46,838 nucleotides of DNA from Mnemiopsis leidyi (Eukaryota; Ctenophora; Tentaculata; Lobata; Bolinopsidae), in the NCBI GenBank assembly GCA_000226015.1, contig JH153265.1, forward strand, positions 393,878 through 440,715, in the 5' to 3' direction. The notes beneath the pieces are model-generated. The model saw nothing but the letters and a program-made list of their open reading frames with translations. It ran no database searches and was not told where the DNA came from. Position 1 is the first letter of the stretch, and each line of letters begins with the position of its first letter. Shown in pieces: positions 22,335-35,171 of the stretch. Position numbers and translations under genes: made by a program.

Positions 22335-24650
22335 CGCTATGCGTAAAGTTTATACAGATTTTTTGTTACGTCAAGTTTGGTAACTAGCTCGACGCGTAGG
22401 AACGCAAACAAATACATGAAATGGTCGGTCTCAAATAATAGGCTTCGAGAGAAGTTCAGAGTGGTGTCGCCCCAGCTTGATGTTTGCACTATTGTATTCT
22501 TGATAAATTTAGACTCGACTAACAAGGCTCGTGAATACTACAAACAGAGTCAGCCTTATCACTATAATGGGACATTAGCTACGTGCTCTTTTCTTATCAC
22601 TCGATCAGGTGTTAAGGGATGCCAGTCTCGTATATTAACAATACAGACAAAAAGGCTATTCCAATGTTAAGGCGGTAAGTTAAGCTTACAGTTTCAGATT
22701 TTTAGCCTGCAAACCAATCATGATTAAGTGCAGAATTGAATAAGCTTAGATTTTATCGAAGCGATGAAACTCATAAAAACAGGCGTTGCTACGATAAAAA
22801 CTGTTAAAATCCGAGATAAACACTTACATTATGGTGCAGCGTAAAGAAAACAAATAGTTAAACTTAGAGTAAGCTGCACAAATCACCAGTGAGATTATAT
22901 AGCACCTCGTGCTGACATTTACCTAGTTACATATGACAACACAGGTTGGTCACGTGACTACATCCTGGATCTACTATTGGACTTCAACTGAGAAAATCAC
23001 ATTTCACCGGGCTCCCCTGGAGTACACAATGCCACCTGAGAATCCCGTTTCTCATCCTGGATCTATCAACCAATGAGATGTCTCACATAGAAACCAACAG
23101 CCAAACAGAGCAGCTCATTTTATCACGTGACTATAAGAGATTTAAAGAGGACTCTATCAAGTTTTACCTCCAAGATCTAGGTAGAAACTTAAGTTGAATC
23201 TAGATATGTGGCCCATGAGATCTAATCTTTAGATTTACCAACCACCCCTGTGACAACAAGCTTACTAGAAGATGATCTGTTTAGAATATTCCTGAAACTA
23301 AAGACTGTGCAGTATTTCCGGGTGTGACCAAGTCTTGTGGAGGAGGGGTAGTGAAACTTGATATCAGGATAAAAATGACGGGTTTATCTCTGGTGGGCCT
23401 TGCTGGACCACTAGTGGATAGTTAGTAGCGGTAACAGAACCTTTGGTGGTCCTGTTTGACGTGACTCAATAGTCTGGCAACTGGCAAGACATTTGAACTT
23501 CAGGCAAGATTCAAGAGAAGATTGACATGTAACCAATTTTCAATAAGATCAGTCGTCTAATAAGCTACTGTAAAAGTGCTAAAGTATTTTAACAGAAACG
23601 GTTCAACAATCTACTTACATCATTGCAGTGTCAAACTCAAAAACTCAAAACAAACGAAATTCTATTTCAAAATCCTCTGAAAACACCTCACAGCTGATAG
23701 CATTTGGGCGTGCTCAATCAACCGCTCTGAAAGGGTCACATGACCTGTATCTGCCCAATCACAGCCTCAATAATGTTCTCGTGACAGAACGCTGATGGCA
23801 CTTGCCATGCACTGTCATGAGCTATAGGCTTATTTTGTAGTGTAATGTTCTCCTCTAATACAAGGTGTACACAAAGGTTTTGACAAGCAATCGAGCAGAT
23901 AAAATTGGAGGTTATAGCCGTCATAGATTACTAAAATTGAGAGTTGCATTAATCTTGATTATCAAGATAGTTAGATCAGACTGCTCGAGGTTTTACTTGT
24001 GAGACAACAGTCATATAAGCATATATTGAGATTAGATGGCCGGGATTGACTTTTCAGTTCTCAGAATTTGACTTATTTTTTTAAACGACAGCACAGCACT
24101 CACCCTACGCCAAATCAGTATGTGTGTTAATAGATCAGAGACCTTTGGTTCACGCAGAAGAAAATGTAAACTTCTGATAAAGCTGAATTATGCAAAGAAA
24201 GACACGTCAAATTTCAGGGAAAAAATATTTAGCAGAAAAGATAGAAAAAAGCGACTTTAACTGTCCTACTTTCTGAAATACTGCTGTGTAAGTTCAAAGC
24301 AGCACTCTCACGCAATTTTAAAAAGATCTAAGCTTCAAACTGTTTTTTGTCAAAACAAAGCATGCGTCAAGTGGTACGTAGCAGACAAGAATCAGTTCTT
24401 ATGACAAGCGGCCCTGGATACATTTTATCATATAATTCTGACTAACTTCATCATAATTCTTTAAATTTACATTCAACAACACGAGAAACGTTTTGAAAAA
24501 AAACCGACTTACCTAACGATTAAAAGGACAGTTAAGAATCTCAGATATATTCTATCAACTTTATCTGACAACTAAACAATGAACCAAACTATAGGAGTCC
24601 CCTCCAAACCGGTAGACTATATTTACTAATCACGTCCGTACCCCCTGCCA
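22335..24650. other. Intergenic, no gene recognised
   Basis: Short open frames only (at most about 60-100 codons), none with splice or composition support. It contains several CACGTG-like and CCAAT-like motifs but no repeat array. Confidence 0.5.
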
Positions 24651-24724
24651 CCTCACTCATGATAGCTCGGTAGTATTTAGGATATTTCATTAGCTTTGTA
24701 GTCACGTGACCTTCCTGCAGGGCT

Positions 24725-24850
24725 CCCATTGGTCGGTCTGGTATTTAATTAGGTGGTTGTCATGGAAACGTGCAAGATTGGCCAATCATCTGACAAAGAT
24801 AAGTTGATTAAACGAAGTGAAGGGCGGCGGACCTCATTCTTCGCGGTTTT
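24725..24850. promoter_or_regulatory. Promoter-like patch: CCAAT boxes and an RFX X-box
   Basis: Within 60 bp: ATTGG (24728-24732), an X-box-like GTTGTCATGGAAAC (24756-24769) and a palindromic ATTGGCCAAT (24777-24786). A local GC-rich GGGCGGCGG and a TTTTATA element follow. RFX X-boxes and NF-Y CCAAT pairs commonly mark animal promoters. It could serve the PDZ gene (2.4 kb away, minus) or an unseen transcript. Confidence 0.45.
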
Positions 24851-26104
24851 ATACAGTTTTTCAAGTGTTATCAAATCAGATTTACCTTGAAATCAATTCA
24901 CGTAGTCTATGAAGCATAGAAAAATAGTTGGTTAGAACCCAAGTATGCCTCAAGAGCCGAGTGAACATTTACTTTAATTAAAACATGCGGATAATCGGCG
25001 AATGACCTGGAAAGTAATAGCAATGGAATGTAATACTAATCAACTTTTAAATTTCTTTGACGTGTATATGAATACTTCATCACCGGTATATCGATATTAA
25101 ATGTTTTATAAGTTTATATGCTGTGGTATGCAGCATTATTTGCCCTAGCTTTGTCTAATCAGTTTCCATTTGTCGCTAATAAGCTGTTTTACTTAGTTCT
25201 GAATTTCGTCTTTTAGAAGTCGAATCATTAAGTGTAGTACAAAAACTAATTTTGTAGTGCAAAAACTAATTTATGAAAACAGGGTTTTTGGTGAAATTTA
25301 ATTAAAATTCTAACATTGCTTTCACGCTAACAAAACCGTCTAGAAAAGTATCCATTGATGTTGTTGTAATAAATACAGAAAGTAAAAAGTTGTTTTATCG
25401 CTATACTTTAACTTAGTACAAAAAGTAAAAAAGTTATATTTTACTTAATACTACTTACAGAATCTCTCCCGATCAGCGAACATTTCCGTAGATCCATATT
25501 TAGGGGGCGGTTTAGTCATGACCTGCACATGTGTTTAATTTAAAGGTAGTCAGCACTATCTACTTATGTATAACAATATCTCACTTAGTTTCTCAGTTTA
25601 ATGGGTGCGCCGTGTACCATTATGTCAAGGAGTGTGTTATTTTTTAGAAAACAATGGTACAAGAACAATAATCCTGCTTTGTAGCTAAAGACGTTACAGT
25701 GTGCTGTTTGGAGAGCGAAGCTTGCCTCAAAACGTTTAAAGCTACCTTATAAATCTAAGTTGGATAGAAGCCAAACAAAAGACATTTGCCGGCCCCTTGC
25801 TTAAGCTTACTTTTAGTGTTGATGTAAGATTTAGTCATCACTAGTTTGTAAACGATACTAGATACAGTTTTTGTTTCGTTAAAACTTTGAGTTCAGGTAA
25901 ATTGTCCAGCGTCTATTAGAGGAGTTGTTTAATATACAATTTTCCAAACCAAGATTGGGTTTAATTTTTAACTTTTCCTACGTCAATAATCCAACAACCA
26001 CTAGATCTTTCATATGCGAAAACACTTTCTGATGTCTTTTACTAATGAATAATTCGGATATAATATCGATCGAATAAAAATGGTAAAAGGGTCATATAGT
26101 TTGG

Positions 26105-26570
26105 TGAGGGGGGGCAATTGGCGCCATTGGCGCCAATGGATCCACTCAATGGATCCACTCAATGGATCCACTCAATGGATCCACTCAATGGAACAACTGG
26201 ATGTTCCAATGGCGCCAATGGCGATGAGGTCAGTGGTGCCAATGGTAGTCCCCATCGCCATTGGCGCCAATGGATGTGTTCCATTGGCGGCTAAGGCTAT
26301 CGTCATTGGTGGCCATTGGATCATTTATAATGGATCCATTGGAACCACTCGATGGCGATACCTTTTTCAAGATCTCCACTCAGAGTGAATGGATCATTTG
26401 GAATTACAATGGCGACAATGGTACCAATGGCGACAATGGTACCAATGGTGAATGGTACCGACAATGGCGACATTGGCGACATTGGCGACAATGGTACCAA
26501 TGGCGACAATGGCAAAAATGTTACCAATGGCTACAATGGGACAAACAATGGCGACGATGTTACGAAGCGG
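26105..26570. repeat. Complex ATGG-based tandem repeat block
   Basis: First GGATCCACTCAAT repeated four times with GGCGCCAATGG palindromes. Then many ATGGCGACA and ATGGTACCA 9-mers. The 9-bp period keeps frames open (Asn-Gly-Asp/Thr repeats) on both strands. Treated as a microsatellite-like block, not a gene. Confidence 0.9.
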
Positions 26571-26734
26571 TAGTCAAACCTAATCAACCGAACAGAAAAG
26601 TAATGAATGAAAGTAATGAATGTTTACCATTCAAGCAGTTAAGTTACTACTCTACCATGAACTATCTGCACTTCTCACTACCTCCTAACTATCTCCTTAT
26701 TTGCAAATTCTCTGCACGCATAATTGGAAATTCC

Positions 26735-26800
26735 CGCCCTCTGATTGGTTTATGAGTGCCACGTGCTGCGTTTCCTGGCTTGCTATTGGTTATTACTGTC
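26735..26800. promoter_or_regulatory. Paired CCAAT-type motifs
   Basis: CTGATTGGTTTATGAG and TGCTATTGGTTATTAC are spaced ~45 bp apart, with CACGTG between them. Promoter-like composition, but no adjacent gene found. Confidence 0.3.
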
Positions 26801-27790
26801 GGAGGGCGTGGTGATGCAAGTGAGTTTGTAGTAAAGTAGCTATTAGTAAAGTGTGGAAGAATATGCACCTCTAAGGCTGCTTGTGAGAAACAAGTGAGCA
26901 GGTCTTGCTTGTCTTTCTCCTGCTCTCCCGGCTAGTAAGAAATCCTTGATTGGGAGGGTGTGGGTAATGAGAGGTAGATTTACTACTGATGGTGTGCACA
27001 CCTGATAACTTCAGACCAAATTATATTTATCTATGGAGGATTGTCTGTGCAGTGATGTAAAGTAATTCATCGAATTCATGGCTTCGTCTAACCTTGTGTC
27101 CGCGCGGTCCTGGAGATGAAAAAACCAAGGTCTAAGTCCTCGGTTTGAGCATGTTCAATATTGTTCACTGATCCAGCCCTCGAAAACACTATATAACACT
27201 ATTATACTGATACATACCACGGCGCGTCTGCACTTCTTAGTCTTGTTGGTCACCGGTTAAAGTCAACAAGTACATTTTTGGAGTTCTCCAACCGTGATTC
27301 CTGCATTCAGAACGCAGGTAAACCACCCATCTTTAGAACCGTTAGTTTGGAGGAAATGAACCCTGACCCACATTTCAGTATAGGGCATGGGCTTTCAAGG
27401 TTCTTACGATAGCTCAATTATCGTATGATCTGTTTTACCTTTCTAAGGTCTAGACTATTGCAACATCACCCTCGAGCCTTGTTGGCAGTATCCAACACAT
27501 TAATCTACATATCTGAATACGGTCCGTTTGTCATTCAAAACAACCATCTAAGCTTCTACCTTACGTAGTGCACCTACACTTGGACCTCAGCTGGATACTT
27601 AGTAGCTCGGATATTTAGACACTTATACAATAGCATTCAGAATAACTCTCACTGCTTCCTAAGCTAACTGCTGAGGATTAGAATTAGCTAATTTGTATTG
27701 TAGTACACTATTCAGACCGCCCATTTGGACTCCTTCAGGCTTAAAGCTTTCTTTGTCTTTAGTTCATCACCCTTATCTGATCATGTAGAT

Positions 27791-28214
27791 CACGAAGATG
27801 TACTGGGTTGTGATTTGTTAAATATTACCTGTTTTAGTATACCATAGTAGTATATAGTAGTTTATTATTCGTTTTACTATAGTAGTATGTTGTATAGTAG
27901 TATGTTATATAGTATATTATATAGTATACTGCTAGAAACTGCAGTACATCCTGGACCATAGTAGACTAAAGTTTAGTAGACCGATATAGTAGATCTATTA
28001 TCTATTATCACGAAGATGTACTGGGTTGTGATTTGTTAAATATTACCTGTTTTAGTATACCATAGTAGTATATAGTAGTTTATTATTTATTTTACAATAG
28101 TATTATGTTATATAGTATATTATATGGTATTTTATATAGTATATTAGAAACTGCAGTACATCCTGGACCATAGTAGACTAAATTTAAGTAGACTGATATA
28201 GTAGATTTATTATC
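27791..28214. repeat. 218-bp tandem duplication, AT-rich
   Basis: The second copy starts at 28009, where CACGAAGATGTACTGGGTTG recurs. Copies differ by small indels in the internal TATATAGTA microsatellite. Shared landmarks are AAACTGCAGTACATCCTGGA and CCATAGTAGACTAAA. Confidence 0.93.
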
Positions 28215-28628
28215 TCTAACATGATTCTGGAACGGCCGAAGTCTGAGCTTTTTGTCCCACACAAACAGTAACACTGACTATAATTTGATGGAACACTGGT
28301 TTTGTGACTCAATGAGGTAACGTGATCAGAAAGTTCTTGTTGTGGTTCTTAATTACAGCTTCACATCGACCCTTCACTCTGTGATGATCTATTGTTATAC
28401 CTTCATACCTCACTTATTTGATTGTTTTGCCCTGAAGGTCGCTGTTAGGAGACTGCTGTGGTTGGTTACAGTCTAGCTTGGTTTTGTCTACCAAGGACGT
28501 TTATACTTTCATAGTATTGACTTCATAGTAATGTTAAATCTTTAATATATCTGATATTTATGTAACTATCTATCTAGTGTTTACAAATTAGCTCTCGCAG
28601 TATTGTTGTTGCTGGTTAAATTTTAAAA

Positions 28629-28706
28629 GTTTGACAACGAAAACAAAACTACAAGTTTGACAACGAAAACAAAACTACAAGTTTGACAACGGAAACAAAA
28701 CCAAAC
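28629..28706. repeat. 26-bp tandem repeat, three copies
   Basis: AGTTTGACAACGAAAACAAA plus ACTAC, repeated three times with one G variant in the third copy. Confidence 0.88.
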
Positions 28707-28709
28707 TAC

Positions 28710-31700
28710 TCGCAAGAGAAGCTATCGAGATCGTTGTTAATTAAGTATATCTGCTGGCCCTCTGAACTCCGAGCAAATGACAACTCAGTACAATGACCTG
28801 TTTATCCGATCACGTCAGAGAAAACAGCTCAATCAGTTCTAAGATACAATCCAGATAGTATCCAACAAAGTTGCAGAAATGTTACTAAGTCAGTGTGTTT
28901 TACGAGTCACGTGTGTTTTACGAATCACGTGACTCCCACAAGACAGCTGACAAGCAACCTCTCCCCGTGTAAAAAGAAGAGAGTGTGTAATGCATGTCAT
29001 GACCGTTAGTTCAAATTTTCGAACATTAGTTTCAAATTCTATTTGGTTGGGCTGGTGGTAACAGGAGACCTGATGGAAGGAGAGAATATGCGGAAATTTT
29101 GAAAACGTGTTTGATTCTAAAATTTTGAGTCACAAATATTCGTTAGTTAGTACTTAGTATGTAAGTGCTGCTATTTACCTTCTCAGCAAACCAAATATTT
29201 ACAAGTTCATGATGCATAATGATAACTTTATTACACGATTAGGGTCACTGTCGATGAACCGTAAATCCTTTACAAGGCAATACTGCATAATTTCAAAAGT
29301 AATGGTCCTAATTTATTAAAGCATATTAGCAATAGCCAGTAAACTCCAATAGCAAATCAAGGTCGAACTGCAAGAAGCGTAACGATAATGGAAAAACTGT
29401 TACGTTCACAAAATCTAAGTGCTGATGAAATGCACCAACTATGGGGCTAAAAACAGTCATTACAAGCACGTGCATTTTGCCTACAGCATTCTTAGCACCA
29501 GCACAATACCTAACTGCAGATAGGACAGCGAGGCTTGCCCTGATTGGTTCTCAAACTATAACGTGACACGCATACTGAGCTGTGATTGGTCCAGAAGAAC
29601 GGTGCTAATCAAATGTAGTGCCAGTAAGCGTTTCCTACATGCAGACAGACAGAGCAGAGGTCAGGTCACTATCGGCCGGGTCTTGGTGGTGGAGATGTTT
29701 TGGGACCACACTCATTTAAGTTTTTGAAAAAAACTCATGTTAAGTTCCTGTGGAATTGTAGAATAATTTTTGTACAAAAGGTATTATTACAGGTTAGATA
29801 GTTCTTATTTAATGAATAAATTCTTAGATAGTAAGGCTAGCGAAGCAATTAATCAGTTAGCAAGGCATGCCTGCGACTAGTAAAACTTTCAGTCCGTACT
29901 CGTGAGAATATGATGTGTTAGAAAAAACCGCCTATAGCAACACTTCAAAATAAATTAAATGAAATATTCTGCATAGCTTGAATTTGAGTTGTGGTTGCAG
30001 ACAATTTTTAGAAAATACCGGCTGAGTCTAGGAAAACAAAAATTGGAAATTCTAGAAGAAGCAAAACAATTTGGCCAACCTTTTGAGTGTAAGTCAATCT
30101 AAAACAGAGATTGAAAATTTAAACGAATCCTTGGTGAATAATGATAGTCAATAGACGGTTTGTGCGAGGCGATAGACCTTCAACGACAGATCTTAATGAT
30201 TTTTGATGGCTGGGAGATAATAAGATAATACAATCTACGTCAAAATGGCTGTCCCCAGTGAGATCCTATGTTTTATGATTGACATCTTTGTAACAACGGT
30301 ATCCATGGTAACTTGACTAACTTGTAAATCTCGACTAGATGTACAGAAGCTAGGTTTAAACTCGTCTAACCATCAAGATACTTAGATATTATATTGAGGT
30401 CATTCTTTGGGAAGTACGGTTATAAGGTATACAACTGGCCTCAAACCTCAGCCAAAATAACGTGATCAAGGTGGATCGATCTCTGTTTCAAAGTCTAGGG
30501 AGTGTACGAAAATTGGTCTGAATCAACGATGCGATGGCAAAAATTATGTTTTACGTCACAAAAAACTAAAAAAACGATTTAGATTCTTTTAATGGTAGTC
30601 TGTGGTACTACTCTATTTCAAAAATACAACAAATTTTATCGAATTTTCCCGGACATGATCTGATTACCGGTAGCCCGGTGTCACGATCGCAACTATTATT
30701 ACAAACAACATACCAACTCTTCACTACTCTAATCCTTGTTACTGTCCGACTTTCAACCTCTCTAAGGCCCTAAACGAGATCAAGTCTGACTAACTTCACA
30801 AGCCACAACGTCACTAGAAGCCTTCCCGACGTAAAGGAAACAGCTCCACTAAAAACGGAGCTGTCCTAGCAACCCAACCAGAGTCCCTAACAGCAGTACC
30901 GGACACCAATGAGCAGGGTGCCCTCTCTCTCCACACTGTGTCTCCGCACCTCCGTAGACCTGCAGTCTAGAGCTGCCCAATTTCAGGACGGGACCCCATT
31001 ATACGGTCCGCTGCATCCCGAGCGGGCATAAACTGGATTGTGAGAAGTCCTGATAGCTGGTACGTATCTTTGGGGGAGTTTGTATGAATCTGTGGGAGAA
31101 GTGCAGGGCACGGAAATTACGTTCTGTTGATTGGAAGTTCCTTGTAACAAGGTCCGGTATTCAGGTAGGGTGCTAATGGTCGCACTTCTCCAATGTCATG
31201 ACCTGCTACCAGCTCATCTATTGAGCTATTGATCAGCTGTGTGGTGGATTAAATATTGATTCGATTTTAGAGATTCAATGGTCAAAGGATGAACGCATTA
31301 TGTATTGCATTTTAATGCATACTATTTTCAAATTATCCTAGTATTGGTTACAAAATCGGAGACTGGACTCCTCGACTCATATTTTATCAAGCCTCTGCTC
31401 TTATAACGACTACAGACTAAACTGACTTAGCAAATTGTGCCGGTCAACGAATTTCTGAATTTACTAACAGTAGAAATCGTGTCCCTTCAAATATCTGATC
31501 CTTACAAATAATGTAACTTTGTTGATCATTTGGCTCACCCACAACATTACACACCCTTTACCATTTAGTGCACGACTCTGGGAGTCGAGCTTGCTGGAAA
31601 TGAGGACCTGAAATGAGGACCTGAAATGAGGACCTGAAATGAGGACCTGCAAAAGGTCCCCTACAGACTAAACATTCAGATTAACGGTGTCACGTTCAGT

Positions 31701-34700
31701 TGTTTTTCTGGTTGTAAAACTATATCCATAACAATTTTTAGTTGAAATTAACAATAATTTTTAACGGGTCCAGCTCCGAATGACTTAGTACTTCTGAACA
31801 AGAAAAACATGTTAATCCAATCTAAGAATCTATGTCTGCTCCAGAGCTGAAGTAAGTACTGGAGTTTATTATAAAAACTTCTCGAAAATCCTATTAATTG
31901 TAGATCTAAAGATCACAGCAAAAACTGTTTTTATCGATAACAGTAGAAACTGTTATTATCGAAATCAGTAACAATTGCACTTTTTTGTACTGGTAGTACA
32001 TTGGTTTGGTACTGGGGATAGATCGGCTCGAATTTAAAAGGAAAAAAGGGCCCCAGTTTCTATTAATCAGTTTACCAATTCTAGATTATATGGCTTCAAC
32101 AAGTACAACCAATGACTTGGGTACATTAGGTAGCGATCCCAAATGGATTGGTTTAATGGTATCCACTATCCGTCGGTTGATCGGGATAGATTTACTCAAA
32201 ATCAAGCCTTAACCTAATTGTAAAAAGTTCAACCTAATTGTAAAACTGCTTAATTTGCAATCGGATAATTTTATTTGTTTGATCCAATTTATATAACCGT
32301 CAAGATCCACAATTCCTCTTTGCGTGTAGCTTCCCTGGTATTTGCATACCCCTATACTACTACAGTATCGTGTGTTAATTTAAATTGTGCTGTACTGACT
32401 AATCAGGGCCAGCACACCTCTAAGTCCATGAACAATTACCCAATAGCCGCTATTTACTGTGTCATGGTGCCTGGGTATTTATACGGTGTGATAGTATTTT
32501 AATTAACCTTGGCACTGTGGTGGAACTGTGATGTCCCCGCCTTTTAATTATATCAATTCTCCCCCAAAACGTAGTGATGGCCTGTTTATCAGTACAATTA
32601 CTTTCTCTCCCGTTGTAGCTTTATTGTTATGTTTTACCACTTTTAATTAGCTCTAAACGCCACTAATTCGATAGAATAGTTGGTAATTAAGTAGCTAAAC
32701 AAGTATTAGAAGAGCCTACTGTTTTTATTGTTAAGGTGCCCATAAGTTGTAGTTAAACTAGCTGAATCAACAAGCATCGTATAGAACGATCTATAGTGAT
32801 AGCAATTCTTTAATAATTGTTGTATAGTCGTGTAAGAAGATGTTTAAAGTGAGGTTTCCTCAAAGCGCAAATCATAGCTTCTGTTTTATGCTTTAATCTC
32901 GCCTGTGAATGATTTATAATGAAAATATCAAATTCCTGTTATAATCTTAACCCAGATCTAAATTTTATCCCTATCCTACAATCTCGTGATGCGTGATGAG
33001 AGGTAAATGTCAGCAATCAGCATGAGTAATGCTCGTTACAATCCAAATCATGGTCCGACTTGATTCTCATTTAAATACTTCCTCAAAGTTAGATATGACC
33101 ACCGTCCACTTGCAACATAGTCTACTGTGTGTATTATTGAACATGAGGATGATATTACGACAATCTTGCTTCTTTTAACAAAGAGAGAGAAAGTTGTTAC
33201 TGCGCTCATTGCTTCGTTATAATATTAGAGTCACAATATCTTATTATTTAGTCAATGTGATTTCCATGCATAAATAGCTGAATTTTAGTAAAATTTTGGC
33301 TACTTTGCATTATATTTGGAATAACGCGAAAGTTCTACGCGTCCTTCGAATTCCACGGTCCATGATCCTGGTCGTTGCACCTGTGAAAGGGTGATTTCTA
33401 CTTTACATGATTTTTACCTGCCAAACTCTATTAAAATGTTAAAAGAGAATTCCCATGATAAGATCATCCGAGATCTCGATGACGCAATATAGAATACCAG
33501 GTTATCTATAATTTAATCTTGGGTGTAGTTGCGTAGAATGACGTAGCAGTTGCTACGCAATTCTGGATGAAAATTCCAAAGTTTAAAGTTAGTCATTGTT
33601 AGTGCAGGCAGGTAGAGGTGTTTGGAGGTTATCACTCGTTCACTAGTTGTATTTTTACGTTGTTTTTAACTCACATTAAGTAAGATCGCGTGTAACTTTT
33701 CTAAATGCAGTTAATTTACTTTTGCTTTTTAGATGGAAAATTCTTTTTAATTAAACTTTGTAATAAGTTAGCACCGACACAGCAATCACGGTTATAATAT
33801 CAGTTCTTCAGTTGATTCAAGAGAAAATTACTCGAGCTATAATTTGAATTTCTGCAGAACAAAAAGTGAAATAGAAATAAAATACCTTGCCATGTAACAG
33901 CATAATTCTGATAGGTTCGCTTTCTCATAACCATGCCTCCTACATTCTTACACAAATTATAGAAATTGAATTTTATGTAGTTGCCCAGAGTTATTCTTGT
34001 CGCATTTTGTATTGTTATATCGACTTTGGGTGTCGTTAGCCGACGTTTTTCAATTAATAAGATGATAGGTCATACTTCAGACAAGTTTAAATTTACATTG
34101 GAGTTATAGAATTTTGTTGACGTTTTTGTGACGCGAGCAAATTCCTGAATTTTAAGCTTCTTTGTGTTTTTCTTGACTCCGATAGGATACAATAAGGTCA
34201 CTTCGTCTGAAGGGATAATTCAGTATTGTCCATTGTCTGTAATTTTCAGATCCACTCCAAATTTTTCTAACTTTCCCAATTTCGCGCTTTTTTAACACTA
34301 CCATATATTCTAGCCTGAACCTGATCTTAAATTTTACCTTTCTGTGCTATTCATGATTTCCTGTTGATCAAACATTTCTCAATTTTTCCGCAAATAGATT
34401 ACCAAAAATGTCTATTTCTAATTACCAGCAATTACAAGATTGCCATTTAACAAGCTAATTAAGTAATTAGCTAACAGCAAGATGACATCTTGTTTCCGAG
34501 TTTCCAGATCATTCATGTATCGGGAGACTTTTAGTAATGACATTTAGCCTGTCTATCTTTCCGTACTTATAGCTTTGTAACTTTGTTGTAGTATCAAACT
34601 GGACAAGTTTACCTCGTGCTGTCAGCTGTCTGGTCGTCTGTATATGCTGTGAAATGAGATTCGTCAAAAAGCTACAGTTTTGCTGTGTTATCTTTTGACA

Positions 34701-35171
34701 ACATCTGTCATTTACTCATTTTATTTTAGTTACCGCGCTGACTGCTTTTTAGTAGTGTAACGTTGCAAATTGTTAGCGAACTCTAAATTCTAGCGTTACT
34801 TCTAATTCTAATGAGGAACATTTGACCGTTGTTTGGGACTGCGAGAACATTCTGAAAACACGTATGTGATTCAGGAAGATTTTCCACTCACGAGGGTAAC
34901 CAGAAAAACGCATGTCGACGTTTTAGTTGCCTTAGATTCAGCAGACAAGAGTTCAGTAAGGCCAAGCGACCTAGAATCAGTGTTGATATTGTATAACAAT
35001 TAAAATGTTCTACTTTTGTGATTGCTCCCTCAGATTTATATGCTCTCAATGCTATACAGTTAATTTGTGCTATGTAGCGTTAATTTCCAAACTTATCTAC
35101 TCCTATTTCACATAGGATGTTAGTGAAACAATCCAGCTATAACAACAGAACTTGAGAAGAATAACAACAAG
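28710..35171. other. Largely gene-free interval
   Basis: No multi-exon gene could be assembled on either strand. It contains a CCAAT pair (29541 and 29586), an X-box-like site (about 30299), a GC-rich island (30818-31060), and a 13-bp ATGAGGACCTGAA repeat at about 31605-31648. Short frames at 32006-32212 and 32275-32502 lack supporting evidence. Confidence 0.5.
30299..30312. promoter_or_regulatory. Palindromic X-box-like site
   Basis: GTATCCATGGTAAC matches the symmetrical RFX X-box pattern (GTNNCCATGGYAAC) closely. It lies far from annotated genes. It overlaps the end of a short frame starting MAVPSEIL at 30245, which is not otherwise supported. Confidence 0.35.

Noticed and set aside
26261..26755. 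164-codon plus-strand frame (Trp/Gln/Asn-rich)
   Set aside because: It is made of 9-bp repeats with no start or splice context and open on several frames and both strands.
32006..32502. Two short plus-strand frames of 68 and 75 codons
   Set aside because: AT-rich, no splice consensus and no recognised motif. This length is expected by chance.
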